Assembly: GCA_012295275.1 (NCBI GenBank)
Contig: CM022671.1
Span: 20,216,822 to 20,280,821 of the forward strand
Origin: Chrysomallon squamiferum
Taxonomy: Eukaryota > Mollusca > Gastropoda > Neomphalida > Peltospiridae
Direction: 5' to 3'
DNA: 64,000 nt
The notes under the pieces were generated by a model. It saw only the letters and a list, made by a program, of their open reading frames with translations, made no database searches and was not told the DNA's origin. A program made the position numbers and the translations under genes. Shown here piece after piece: positions 1 to 58,520 of the stretch (its first letter is position 1; each line of letters opens with the position of its first letter).

Positions 1-311
1 TTCACAAATTCAGTCATTAAAATTTAAAAAAAATAAAATAAAATAAAACAACAACTCAGAAATAAAATAATACATCTACAATTTAAACTGACAAACTAGT
101 AGTCAAAAATATATGATTCTTAACAAGACTATATCAAAATAAAAAAATATCATATACTGGGTAGTAAAATGGGGGAGATAATATTAGAATTATTTTTTAC
201 AAAAAGCAAAAAAGCAAACAGCATAACAAAATAAAAAAAAAATAAAAAATACAGAAAAGAAAAAAGAAACAAAAAAGTTGAATAAAGAAAATAAAGGTCT
301 TTCACTAAACA

Positions 312-314
<3 letters not shown>

Positions 315-354
<40 letters not shown>

Positions 355-451
355 CAAGAAAACCCAGGAATATTATTTTTCCAAGACATCTCTCAACTTC
401 TTATTCTTCTTCTTCATTATTATTTAATTATTATTATTATTATTATTATTT
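315..451. repeat. poly(A) tract and (TTA)n microsatellite
   Basis: A 38-base A run at 315-352 is followed by a short TTA array at about 426-451. The apparent Phe-rich reading frame here is only the A run read backwards. Confidence 0.9.
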
Positions 452-519
452 CATAGTTGTGATAGTATGTAAATTTATAATCTTATTTCTTACAAATTAA
501 ATATATTTCATATGTAGAT

Positions 520-790
520 TTAATCACATGGTTAAAATTTTATTATTCATGATTAATACCAGTTCAGTGGTACAAATCTTAATAATTATGATTAATATCA
601 GTTCATACGATAAAAATCGTAATAATTATGTTTCATATCAGTTTGTCATGGTAAAAGTCTTTAAATTCATGATTAATACCATTTCAGTGGTACAAATCTT
701 ATTAATTACAATTAATACCAATTCAGATGGCAAAAATCTTAATTTTTCTAACAACGCCACTTCACAAGGTAACAATCTTAATACTTAAGA
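520..790. repeat. ~40-bp degenerate tandem array in the 3' flank
   Basis: Units of the type CATGATTAATACCAGTTCAG followed by a GGTACAAATCTTAATAA-like half recur about every 40 bp (near 548, 588, 629, 668 and 709), with weaker echoes to about 1000. It lies 290-560 nt after the stop codon, so it may be transcribed in the 3' UTR. Confidence 0.65.
539..544 (-). terminator. Candidate polyadenylation signal AATAAA
   Basis: TTTATT on the plus strand reads AATAAA on the sense strand about 530 nt after the stop codon. In DNA this AT-rich the hexamer also arises by chance, so the true 3' end is uncertain. Confidence 0.25.
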
Positions 791-1076
791 TTATCAATTC
801 ACAAAACTAATGATCAGTTTGCAACTGAGAATACTGATCAGAATGACTATGAATTCACAAAGTCATGATAATCATACATGATAACAAAAGAATTATCAGT
901 ATGATGACTGATTCACGTAAAAAGATGTGTTGTAACTGTGGTAAAATGATTAGAGGCATGATATGTACACAGCTGATTCATCTAGTGAACTAATGATTCA
1001 TGAATGGAAATGCCAATTTAGTAAGTAAAACTCGTAATCAGTAATGGATATGGAATTCATGTTCAACAGAATATGT

Positions 1077-46626
<45,550 letters not shown>

Positions 46627-47260
46627 GTTCAGTTTTCGTCGGTTTTGATCGGCAAAGCAGAGAATGTGATCATTATAACATTATATCTTCTTAGTTCATC
46701 GCTAATCTTTAAAATGTATTGATAATAAGTGAACATATATACAAACGACGAAAGAAATGTCCACATCTTCCGAAACGGTGTGACATATTCCAATCTGACA
46801 GCATATGTGATGATTCTGTTTCCTTGCGTCTGTTGTGCGTGAAACTAAGTCACTGAATGTCTTTTTATGTCATAAACTCAATTGGTTACGTCCCCTGTCA
46901 AGGCGGTGTCTGCAAAATTAGGTCAGATATAGATTTTGTTTGATAAATGGAGCAAAGGGACTGAGACGGCAGAGACACAAGTTTGTTAAAATGTACGCCA
47001 TAAACATAGCAGTAGAATAGTTGGTAACAATGTGAAAAAGTGGGAAAATAACTCAAGTGAGTTAGACTCTTGTTGAAACATAAGCTGAAAGACCGTTCCT
47101 GTCATTCGCCGATTGTCGTCTGCTAACAGCTCGGCATACGTTTCTACGTTTTACGTTTACGCTTATCGATCGAATATTTTTCTCTGTTTGATTTTGTGTA
47201 TATCTGAATCTAGCACGGTAGTTTTTAAAGTTACCCAGAGTGCGTTATTACAAAAGTAAT
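46627..47260 (-). promoter_or_regulatory. Promoter-proximal / 5' UTR region of the IL17R-like gene
   Basis: Non-repetitive sequence directly upstream of the start codon. CpG dinucleotides are frequent here (by eye about 30 in 1.2 kb against about 3-5 per 1.2 kb within the gene), as expected for an unmethylated invertebrate promoter region. No clear TATA box or transcription start can be fixed by eye, and an additional untranslated exon further upstream is possible. Confidence 0.4.
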
Positions 47261-47682
47261 TAGCCTGAATGTATCCATGGCTACAAAATTAACTTGTGGC
47301 TTTTTTGTTAGATATTAAGGATTTTTCAAAATAGATTTGATCTCCACTGTGAAATTCTCATAAAACTGCTAACAACATTCCTTAAAAACATTTTTTTTTT
47401 TTGGTATGAAAAAGAAAAAATGCAGGTGTAGTAGGCCTGTGCAGATAATACTTGAAAGCACATGGTTTATGTATATAAAATATTTTAATTCTGATATTTA
47501 ATTAAAAGATATTGCGTTTTTTATTATATAAAAAAAAAAAAAATTAAATAATAAAAACACCAACAAATAACCATCCCTCCAAAACAAAGAAAAAACATCC
47601 TCAGCCACAAAATAAATAAGTAAATAAATAATATGAAGAAAAAAAGATGAAATGTAATATAAATAACTAAACTAAAATCACA

Positions 47683-47683
<1 letters not shown>

Positions 47684-47733
<50 letters not shown>

Positions 47734-47785
47734 TATTCGTTAATGTTTATAAATGAAATGAAAATTAATATATATATATATATAT
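47684..47785. repeat. (AAT)n and (TA)n microsatellites
   Basis: AAT array at about 47684-47733 and a TA tract at about 47769-47785. They lie upstream of the gene, about 1.1 kb beyond the start codon. Confidence 0.9.
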
Positions 47786-48409
47786 AAAAATGTATTACTT
47801 TACAAAGCCTTATCGCACGCGGATCCAAGGTTTCAGAACTATATGCGGACGTGTGTACTATATGCCATCGTAAGATTACAATATTTTAATAAAATATATC
47901 GCGTTTAATCAAACTGTTTCTTTATAAAGAATGAAAATGTAATATTAGAAGTTAATATATTTACTAATACTAAAATTGAAAATTAATTAAGTCAAAGATT
48001 CTTCCAACCATCTGTAATACACACTGTATTTACACATTAAAACGTACAATTAGTTATTATTTATGGTAATAATTATATGAAAATTTCTGAAATTAAGTGT
48101 AATTATCTCATTATGTATCGTATCTTGAATTTGTAACATAGTAGTAGATATTAGAGTTCACATTTCAGAAAGTGTATGTATATATAAGAAAAGATGGATG
48201 TAGGCTTCGAACCTGAAAAAAAAATCATCTAATGTTGTTTGCGTTAGGAACGCAGTGAGAAAATTAATTCTGCATTCATATCGTTTTCAGCTTTAAGCAG
48301 TTAATTTCTTAAAAACACTGCCAACGTTGTCGTATTCATTCTCAGCGTCTCTTGTGAAGAAGTCAGAGGTTTTACCTACGATAGGCATGCATGAATATTT
48401 ATCCGATGG

Positions 48410-48716
48410 AAACATTCTTTTCAAACGCTAAGGAAAATCGTTCCGGGAGGGGTCGTGCTGGGCGTAACTATCAAAGATAATTCTTAGATGTGGCTGTATG
48501 GGCACAACATCTGACTTACTCAGAGGGATCTGCACACGACAGACATGTTGTTGTAATGGAAAAAGAGTTGTATGATACTGTTGTTCTAAGCTAGCTTAAA
48601 AATTTAAAATTATGATACTGTTGGAGATTTATTGATATTGTTTAAACAAATAAGCCTTCTCAGAACATGCAGAGTTTAAAAATGTTTAGCTGAAAGCAAA
48701 ACTGACTATGAGCTTG

Positions 48717-48748
<32 letters not shown>

Positions 48749-48885
48749 GTGATATTTTAATTCATTTCCTCTGGCTAAGTCAGATGTTGTGCCCATGTAG
48801 TCACACCTACAAATGTTCTCTGACAGAAGCATTCTCAAACTGATTTACACCCAGCACAACTCCCCCCGGAACGATTTCCCCTGGC
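48410..48885. mobile_element. Imperfect inverted-repeat (foldback/MITE-like) element
   Basis: The left arm (about 48432-48526: GGAAAATCGTTCCGG, GTGCTGGG, GGGCACAACATCTGACTTA) is matched in reverse complement by the right arm (about 48768-48881: TAAGTCAGATGTTGTGCCC, CCCAGCAC, CCGGAACGATTTCCC). The right arm is about 20 bp longer through an internal insertion. The ~240-bp loop holds a T27 run. No reading frame is associated, so it is non-autonomous. Family not recognised. Confidence 0.7.
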
Positions 48886-49396
48886 ATTTTCATCTTGCAC
48901 ACGTGTGGCCACCGACTAAGTCGGTTCCTCATTGCAAACATTAAACTTACCATATTAATGCACGTTCATGTTAACATGAATCGTTCAACCATTGCCATGT
49001 GGTACGGTGTATGGACAACAAAGTGAGTGAATATTCTACTTTCAAAGCGGACTTTGTATAGATATCAAAATAATGAACAAGTTTGTTTGTCTAATATATG
49101 AATGATTCAGATAGCTAATTGATAATTAGCAACTAATCCAACACATTATTTATCTTGTACAATCAATGATTTGAATATAACAAATTATTAATAGAAGGCA
49201 TTGCAAACAACATTATTAATTTCATCATCGCATCGCCATTGCTATCGCTGAGGGCAAGTGAAGTTGCGGGGTTTTCCCCGCTCGCTGTTTGTCCCAGAAT
49301 TCTTTCATTTTGACCTCACTAATGTCAAATACCGGCGAAGAGACTTGTCTGTATAAACCTAACGGTCGATGGTCGACATAACGACATATCAAATCA

Positions 49397-49411
49397 TAAT
49401 AATAATAATAA

Positions 49412-49450
<39 letters not shown>

Positions 49451-49461
49451 GAAGAAGAAGA
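49397..49461. repeat. (AAT)n-(AAG)n microsatellite
   Basis: AAT units pass into about 16 AAG units. The Ser-rich reading frame on the minus strand here is largely this repeat. Confidence 0.9.
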
Positions 49462-50032
49462 ACTGAATTTTCGGTGACATCGCAACTTTTGAAGCATGTT
49501 GTATTTTAAATTAGTCGTATTTTGAGTTCTTATTACTACTTAACTGATATTTTACTGCCAGCACTTTATGTGTTTTTAGAAACCAAAAGTCTAATCACAC
49601 TGGTGATTTACTGGTATGGCTGCCTTAATGGATTGCAGTTGCTGGTGACCTTGTCCTGGATTTCGTCTTTTCTTAATCTCTCTGAGCTGTGACAATATAT
49701 GTGTGATATTCGCAGCCTGTACATGCAATATAAAAGTATGGAAAGGAAAATCAATGTATCCATGGAGTTTTGCGAGACCAGCGAATACTTTGTTCACGAA
49801 ACTGATAGAATCGCGTCTAATACATGTAAAATTACTTCAAACTTGGCGATTTCTTGACGGCTGCGATTAAAAATACTAGACTCCAAAAGAAAGTTATTTG
49901 ACACTAATCGTTATTGAGAATTGCTACAAACATTGATAGAAAGTTCCCTAGTTGTTAATCGGTATAAAAATTAGATTCTTCTTTCACTCTTATTTGGAAA
50001 CTTTATAACAATTTTCATTTATTATAATAATA

Positions 50033-50077
<45 letters not shown>

Positions 50078-51019
50078 TTAATCATTTAATGAACATATAC
50101 GTTCAGAACATGTTTCACTTGCATGCATGATTGCGTATCTTTTTTTCAAAAGGACCAGATATTATCTATCCGCGTTACAGTAGTATGTAAACCTGAAGTG
50201 TAATTATAGGAATTCGCTTAAATATAATCAAATTCACTTTTAAAATGCAACAATCAATCCTAATTTTTTTTAAACTGTATTGAAGTAAATAATATTAAAT
50301 ATTGCTGTGTTAATAATAACGAATTTTATATGTTTGTATTTTTCGTTAATTCTTAATTATTTATTATGTACTCATTAATCAATCTGTTTATTTTTCAAAT
50401 AAATTTTAAAATTAGATTTTAATATGATGACTGTCATAGTAATATTAACACAGATAATAATCACGTGACCATAGTTGGAAATGATGAGCAAATCGAATTT
50501 GAAATCTTATCGAGAGAACATAGGGAGAAATCTGTAATTATAACTTATGTCTGAATTTAAAAATATAATAATAATAGTAAGAAGAATCCTTTTGCCTAGC
50601 AGCCCGCAGGCAATTTATTAGTAAATAAAAATGCAATGTTTTGTGTTTTGTTATTGCTGTTTTTTTTAGAAATAATAAATTTTTATTCTTTTTTCGGTGG
50701 ATACTTGGAAACAATGTTTATGCTGGTCTCGTTATTCATTAATAGTAAGAAAAAAAAAACTGTGTCTGAAAATATTTCAGGAATTACTGTAATTTCATGA
50801 TCTTGGGTATTTATTGAGGTTTTTTGTGTTTGTGCATTTGAACAAATTTATTCTATTTAAGAAGAATATTTTCTTTACTTTTCTTTCAATTTTAAACCAA
50901 TTCATGACGCATTAAATACTTTCGATTTATCCTTAATGACGAATGAGCATATTGAATTTAGGACTTATTTTTCGGACACAAAATTCTTTTGGTGTTGTTG
51001 TTGATTATTACTTTAATTT

Positions 51020-51021
51020 TC

Positions 51022-51081
<60 letters not shown>

Positions 51082-51110
51082 TTTTTTTTTTTATTTTTTT
51101 TTTTTTTTTT
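51020..51110. repeat. (TTA)n plus poly(T)
   Basis: About 55 bp of TTA repeats followed by T-rich runs. Confidence 0.95.
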
Positions 51111-51904
51111 AGGCTTTATTGGTCTCATTATATGATGAGGTTACACAAAGGGAAATCATAATAGACAATTCTATAGGCTTTTTTCTTCATGTGTGTACAT
51201 GTATGTGTGTGTTTATGTGTAAGGCTCCTGCAGCCCACGTGTTCTTGCAGACTCTTTCATTATTTACTTATTATATATATAGATATCTTGACAACATCCT
51301 CTTCTGAACACGATCATATTTTCAGTAGAAGATTTGGATCTTGGATTTTCAACAAATGATTTTGTCCTGTCACCAGAAAACCAGAGCACTTTTAAACTGT
51401 AACACCTTTTGACCTCTATGTTACGCTCTGACGGCTACAACTATGCACAAAACAGACGAGAATGATACACAAGTGTCTGCGCACGCGCAATTGTTTTTGG
51501 GTTTTGTTTCATAAGTGCAAATAGGAAAAGTTAAATCAGTTCTATGGGGAATTTTAAAACTTAATAATTCAGAGCACCTAAAAGAGCTAAAATAAATGTT
51601 GGATTGAATTATTGCTTGTGTCGTTTGATTGTTGTACTGGTGTGAAATCAGGCGTGCATTGTAATTTGAGAATAGTATGGATTTTGTATTAATTTAAACG
51701 AGACAGAAATAAAAAGATAAAAACGATATTTTGAGTTATAAAAAATACAAAGAGACAAAGAAAAGAGATGTGATAAACAGAAACACAAACACACACAGAC
51801 ACAGAGACACACACACATAAAATAGTTATAACCATGATGATATCGATAGTAATACAGTTATAATAATTATGATAATAATAATTAATAAAAGTAGTACATG
51901 TTGC

Positions 51905-51912
51905 AGACACAC

Positions 51913-51972
<60 letters not shown>

Positions 51973-52245
51973 GTCTTTTAATATATTTCTTCATCATTTC
52001 TTTCAAAGCTCTGTTTAGCTCCAGGTGCTACATCAAAAATGTAAACTTTATTATTTAGGTTACTGCTTAGCTGCAGGCTTTCATACAGATATCCTGATTG
52101 TTCAAACGTTTAATATTACAAAACAAAAAGTATATGTTATTAAAGGAAAATAATACATGCGTTATGTGTTCTAGTTTTAACAGAAGATATTACAGACAGA
52201 CACACACACACACACAGACACGAACACACACACACACATATAAAT
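51905..52245. repeat. (AAT)n and CA-rich tracts
   Basis: A 60-bp AAT array at about 51910-51972 and CACACA tracts at about 52198-52240. Confidence 0.9.
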
Positions 52246-52761
52246 TAATATACCAGTATTGTTTATGTAAATAATAATATGAACTATAGAGAGGCCTATA
52301 ACTGGAGCACATAATCCTAAACACATAAACATACACAAAAGACAAAAATAAATTATAAGAACATAATGCATTCACGCGTTACAACAACTGTTCTAATTTA
52401 TATATTCGTTTCACAATGTTGAAAGACACGAAAATTCCGTTAAATGTACAAGAAACGCTTTCTCACATACCTATACGCACCCGTTTACAAAAGATAGATA
52501 TGTGTCAAACAAAAAATATATTAATTTTTTTGTTGACCGACTTCTTCAAATCTCCATTATCTAATAAACTTAATACGCTTTGTCCAGTTTCGATTTGAGC
52601 TGACTGACAGAAAGCTGAAATTTCATACATTACTATGTCTTCAAATTCAAGTATTCCAATCTCGTAAATTACTGAATAAGAATTCCTATATATTTTTGGA
52701 TAGATTTAAGTTATGAAGAACCTGTATATTATGATTATAATACTGGAGCTTCGACGTATTC

Positions 52762-52798
52762 ATTGTTATTATTATCATTATTATTTTATTATTATTAT

Positions 52799-52842
<44 letters not shown>

Positions 52843-52960
52843 TAGTAGTAGCAGTAGTAGTAGTAGTAGTGATAGTAGTAGTAGAAGTAGTAGTATGTAA
52901 TTATCATCACGATCATTATTATCAGCATCATCATAATAATTATCAACATCATTATCATGA
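52762..52960. repeat. TTA / TAG trinucleotide cluster
   Basis: TTA repeats lead into a (TAG)n array at about 52800-52890, followed by ATT/ATC variants. Confidence 0.95.
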
Positions 52961-53459
52961 TTTGGTATTTTTATTTTTTTTTTTTTTTCATTTTATTGAA
53001 ACTAATTTTAATTTTGAAATATATAATCACACAGTGCTTGTGCTTTCTTCTTCAATTAATTCCGATCGTTTCTCCTGCTCCTTGACCTATTTCTTTCTTC
53101 TCGTTTTCCTTCTTCTTTCTTCTCCTCCGTTCCTTCTTCTGGACCTCCTCCTATTTCTTTTCTTAATTCCTTTCCTCTTTTTCTTCAGCACCATTTTTAT
53201 CTTCATTTATTCTATTTTCTATTCATTTCAGCACATCTGATTAATGAAATGTCAAAGACACTCCTAAAAGTCTAATAAAGATTGAACATTAAAGATTTCT
53301 TTCGCATTTCTGTCATTTGTTACAGCATTCAAATATCAGGCAGATAAAACCCAGTTTCCATCGCTGTCATATTAACTTGAAGACAAATAAAATCGATTAA
53401 AGGATAATGGAACACATTTCACTTTCATTTCATATTTTTTATTTTTAGATTTTGTAACA

Positions 53460-53616
53460 GGAAAAAAAAAAAAAAAAAAAAAAATAAAAATAAAATAAAA
53501 TGAAAGGTAAAAGAAATGAAAAGTGAAAAACAAAGAATAAAAAGGGATCATTTAACCTATTAACAAACGTTATATAACGTTCTCACTCTGTCTCTTCTTC
53601 TTTTTGTTAATCTTAC

Positions 53617-53664
<48 letters not shown>

Positions 53665-53758
53665 ATGAAATCTTTCATTTTGAATATTTCACTTCTTATC
53701 ATAGCGGTATGCTATATAAATTTTTCTGCAGTTAACATAAAAATCAAATTATTAACAA

Positions 53759-53793
<35 letters not shown>

Positions 53794-53795
53794 GT
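53460..53795. repeat. poly(A), (TTA)n and poly(T) tracts
   Basis: A run at about 53462-53484, TTA array at about 53618-53660 and a 31-base T run at about 53761-53791. Confidence 0.95.
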
Positions 53796-54092
53796 CATAA
53801 ACTCGCTAGTACATGGAAGTAACACAGGTTCGAGATAAATAAACAAAGGAAGACAGTGTTTGTTTAATATTACACAGGCTTATCGGCCGGTTCAGATTAT
53901 AAAGCTATTTCTATAGAGACTGTCTAGTATTAACGAAAATACATTATTTTATAAAGAATATCTTTGTGACCTTTAAAATACAACAGCTATATAATTATAT
54001 TTTTTGTATCCCCCTCTATAAACATATTATGTAACATTTATAAACTCAAGTCACAAACATATACACAGAAGTTTAATATAATAAACCCCAAA

Positions 54093-54417
54093 ATGTGCAT
54101 GTGTGTATACATGTATGAATGTATGTGTGCAGGTATGTGTGTGTATGTATGTGTGTGTGTATGTATGTATGTATGTATGTATGTATGTATGTATGTATGT
54201 ATGTATGTATGTATGTATGTATGTATGTATATATGTATGTATGCATGTGCTATTCCTCTTTCATTTCATTGTCATACAAATATGTTATATTTAATCATAA
54301 AAATGAGCTGAGTTTTAGTTAATAAAATATCCATTTGTTATTTACTGTAACTTACTATAGTTATATTTGGTGGTTGTGTTGCTGCTGCTATTTTTGTTGT
54401 TGCTGTTGTTGTTGTTG

Positions 54418-54476
<59 letters not shown>

Positions 54477-54478
54477 TT
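54093..54478. repeat. (GTAT)n and (TTG)n-(TTA)n microsatellites
   Basis: A long GTAT tetranucleotide array at about 54140-54240 with a GTGT leader, then TTG and TTA trinucleotides at about 54395-54478. The Met/Cys/Val/Tyr-rich frames are the GTAT repeat. Confidence 0.95.
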
Positions 54479-55164
54479 CCTTACAAGTCACGCTACAAAC
54501 TCCCTAAACTCCAGCGTACAGTCTTCTGTATAAGAGGTCGTACAAATGCGGTCAGTGTTCTATTATTAACTTCCACCTGAAACTGGGAACTTCCACAAAT
54601 TATCAGCAGGGTGTACAGTCGTCAAACAAGCCGGATTTTAACTGGGCCAAATATTTTACGGTCAAAGACCTACTTTATTGCGATAATGTAAACGTACCCT
54701 GTATAAGAAGCCCAATATTACTATGCTACGCCACGCCAATTCATCAACTGTATGATAAAGGTTCCGAAAATAACGATTACTTACAAGTGATGCCGCTGTC
54801 CTCTAGTGCAGTAATTAACGCCGCTTGTACGGAGCGCCGATTTGTCTTCAATTTTAATATTTAAATTTTAATAGAGCAGCCTTTTCGTTTATTGTTTAAT
54901 TTTAAATCCGAAACAAAGTTGCTAAAATCATTTATTAGACAATACTCCGAAAACTGCACGAATCTTATAACGATCAAGAAAAAACAAAAATGAACCTCTC
55001 TGAGGTTTTTTTCTTTAACCACCTACAAGTATAGTATATGTTGCCAACAGGTGATGATCATATTTTACTATTTACTAAAATAATATTGTCTCATCAGCGA
55101 GCGACATCATCATTATTTACTGTTTGTCATTATTATTTAATTATAGTAACATTATTATTTATAT

Positions 55165-55175
55165 TATTATTGTTG

Positions 55176-55227
<52 letters not shown>

Positions 55228-55790
55228 GGCATTGTTCTTCTTATAATTATTGTTGTTGTCGTCGTCATCACTGACGACATTGTAAATGATCCTCGTTATC
55301 TGCTGTATACACTGCACTTTCAGACTGGACATTATGTAATACAGAGTCAAAATGTGTGCAATACAAAAGAAGAAAGGAGTCAATCTTTCCACTGATTTTT
55401 CTGTCAGACGTGACTAGGATTCTAAACGAACAGAACCAATTAATTCGTGACTGGAATGAACCACGTCAACACAGCAATTCACTGCTTGTCTGCTTTGTTA
55501 ATCTTTATTTAATAAAATAGCCATTATTCTTTGTGACGTATCTGCTAGGTTGCATTAGACAACATATTGAGCAGCCATTCTGTTTAGTCTTCTTTTTATA
55601 TATATATAATTTCTCGACACGAGATGCCACAAATGCACCAAAACTAATCAGACAAAGATGTCAGGAGGTAATTTTCTTATAATTTGTTTCATTTTTTTTA
55701 TTATTATTATTATTATTTTTTTTTTTTTTTTTTCGTTTTTTTTTCTTTTTTTTTTTTATGTTGTGTGTGGGTTTTTTTTGTTTTTTTTTT
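55165..55790. repeat. (TTA)n and T-rich tracts
   Basis: TTA array at about 55182-55226, then a second ATT/T-rich block at about 55690-55790, separated by unique sequence. Confidence 0.9.
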
Positions 55791-57559
55791 ATAAATATTC
55801 ATGTAGATGTATAATAAAGGCGCGACCGTAGAAATATCGGTACCAAACATCACTCTGAACTTTAGGTATCAAATAAATTTCGTAAAGCTCAAAACGATAA
55901 CTTTGTTCTTTGTTTTGGATTCGAATAATTAACGAGATTGTTTTGGTTCCCGTGTAACGACCACAGAACTACTAGTACCAGATTTCAGTTCTAAACATTA
56001 ATAAATTATATTCCTTTAAACTTAAACAAACTCTCTAATTTTATGCTATGTCTTCTGTTCGAATATTTATCAACGGTTCAGGATCAAAAAACATTTATAT
56101 AGAACTGTCTATGCCAGATTTCAGATTAACTTTGCAAGTAACAAAAGCTTAATCTCGCTACGAAAAAAATGTTAATTTTTTTTTATCACCGGTTTATTAA
56201 TTTACACTTCCATCAGTGGATTTGTAACAGTTATGTGTCTTCAGTGTCTAGTAACCACAATACATTTCATGGAATATTTTTTCTATTACACGTATTTATA
56301 GGCTGAACAACAAAAAAAGCACACCCAAAAACAACAACAAAACAGTATATTAGGCTCACCGAGAAGAATTAATTCAGAAGCCATCACAACTCATATAAAA
56401 GCTATTTGTTATTAACGGCATATTATATTAAAATAATTATTAGCTAGAGTGACCTGGTCACTGTGTAAGGCATCACTTGTCAAATACGTATGTTTTGTAA
56501 TCTCAGCATTAAACAGTTAGTTGAACGCTTACAATGAAAACGTAAGTCAAATTATATTTTAATTTATGCTAGTAAAATTTTTATTTCTTCTTTTTATTAT
56601 TATTATTTTTAATATTATTTAAAGAATCTGATAATAGACACACTTACGCTTCCTAAATTCTATTTTTTTTAATTAACGTATAGTACTACACTATTATTAG
56701 TAGTATTATTATTTCAAAGAAATCTTGTCTAACGAATAAGAAATAAAAGTACATTGTAATTATTTGGCTGATAATTTACATACATATACACATAAACACA
56801 TACACAGATACACACATACATACAAAACGTTCCGTTTTTTAAATAACATGCAGTGCTACCCGTCTTGTATGATCACCCGGTAAGCCGTTCAAAGGTGTCC
56901 CTACAAAGGGACAAAAATAACTGACAATTAGTTTGAACATATTTACCATGGTTTCACCTAAAACACAATCGCAAACTTATCGATGGGTATAAATAAAAGT
57001 TATTTTGCACGTCATAAAACTCATAATTAGCATAAGGAATATTCATGTTTTAAAAAATACTGCGTTTGAAACCTAAATAGAGCTCCTATTTGTGCCAGCC
57101 GCACCATCTTTTCGACCTCACAATAAAATTATTTATTTTAGACAAAAAACAAATCCACACTGGTATGACTCTCGGCTTTAGCGGTGGAATGATAATTTAG
57201 AAAATGCTGTACGCGTCGTTGAACAGCAGGTATTTGTCGATCTAAGGGACGTGTCTGTCGAAAAACAATGCGGACTCGGAAAACTGCTCGTCTCGGGGGC
57301 CGCTAAAAACAGGTACCAGTGCATTCGACTTTTTAAAAATGGCTGCTTGTTAACTAAAGGCGAAACGTTGTTTATACTCGCGGGTATTAGAAACCTAAAG
57401 TATATTTGCATGTGTAGTATGTTATTCGCTTTATCATAAAGAATAGATTAACACCCAAGCGCAAACTTAACGTACACTTATCACACATTTTTAATGTGTA
57501 ATATTTGTATTTACTGTTTAATTTTTATTTTTGGTTTTTCTTCTTTTTCTTATTGTTGT

Positions 57560-57612
57560 TTTTATTTTATTTATTTATTTATTTGTTGTTGTTGTTGTTG
57601 TTGTTGTTGCTG
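57560..57612. repeat. (TTTA)n-(TTG)n microsatellite
   Basis: A short TTTA run passes into eight or so TTG units. Confidence 0.9.
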
Positions 57613-58254
57613 ATTCCGGTGTTATTTCTAGAGTTGGTATTGTGGTTCGAGTACCAGCAGACTTTCTCTTCCTTTTTTGTACAAAAAAATTAATTTACAT
57701 ATATACAGACAGATACAGAGAGACACAGACTTATATATATATATAAGTTCTTTGTATATTGTTTTATATTAAATAATCTTTTTAAAAAAAAAAAATAAAA
57801 TAAAGACACTAACGGACCTAAACAAAATTAAACATATAACTGGAGGGGTGGGGGTGGAAAAATAAAAACAAACACCAAACAAATATCTTTTCAAAGAATA
57901 ATTAGACATGTATATCATGACATGAACGTCCTGAAACTGTTTTGAACAGACTGACGAGTAACTAAAAATACAAATTTAATATTTAATGTGTCTTTTTATA
58001 TTCATGGGATGTTCAAAAAACTGTTTTAGCTGTTCTCTTTCTTTCCAGAACAAAAATGTTGTTTGCGAAACGGACAACTGATGTTAATATATAATTGTAT
58101 CGCATATCTCTTGAGATCTGAATCATCAAACGTTTTCGTTTGAAGTTTTTATTTTATTTTATTACTGTCACACATGTGAATAAGCATTGTATACGTTATC
58201 TTATACGTTTGTTTATATTTAGATAATGCTGTAGCTTCCAAGTACTGACTTAAT

Positions 58255-58520
58255 GTAATTTGACTTCGTCATAAGAGGAATGTGGGTGTTTGTGTGTAAT
58301 AATTTGTTGTTTTTGTGTGTCCGTGTCCATATTTGTGTGTGTGTATAAATGTGGATGTGTGTATGTGAGTGTGAGAATGTGCGTGTATGTTAATGTGTGT
58401 AGGGGTGTGTGTGTGTGGGTGTATGTGCATGATATGTTAATATGTGTGCTGTATTTGTGATTGTGTTGGTGAGTGTGAACGTGTATATCTGTGTTTGTGT
58501 GTATATGTTTGTGTTCCAGT
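58255..58520. repeat. GTGT-rich degenerate block
   Basis: About 260 bp of degenerate GTGTRT words, an aged GT microsatellite with only short perfect runs. Confidence 0.85.

Larger units (their letters stand above)
53800..57500. other. Upstream intergenic region without a recognised gene
   Basis: Between microsatellites this stretch holds CpG-containing unique blocks (54480-54980, 55800-56300, 57060-57440). Short open frames such as 57251-57439 (+) have no recognisable domain. I see no supported gene. Confidence 0.5.

Noticed and set aside
150-389. Phe-rich 79-residue frame on the minus strand
   Set aside because: It is a translated poly(A) run plus AT-rich sequence, with no domain or splice support.
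52713-53240. 175-residue frame with poly-Ser and poly-Val
   Set aside because: It is a translated (TAG)n and T-rich sequence without protein-like composition.
54093-54322. Cys-Met-Tyr-Val repeat peptides in three frames
   Set aside because: They come from the (GTAT)n tetranucleotide read in all three frames.
57178-57439. Overlapping frames on both strands
   Set aside because: The composition is less biased than elsewhere, but no family is recognised and no splice context supports a gene. Kept only as part of a CpG-rich block.
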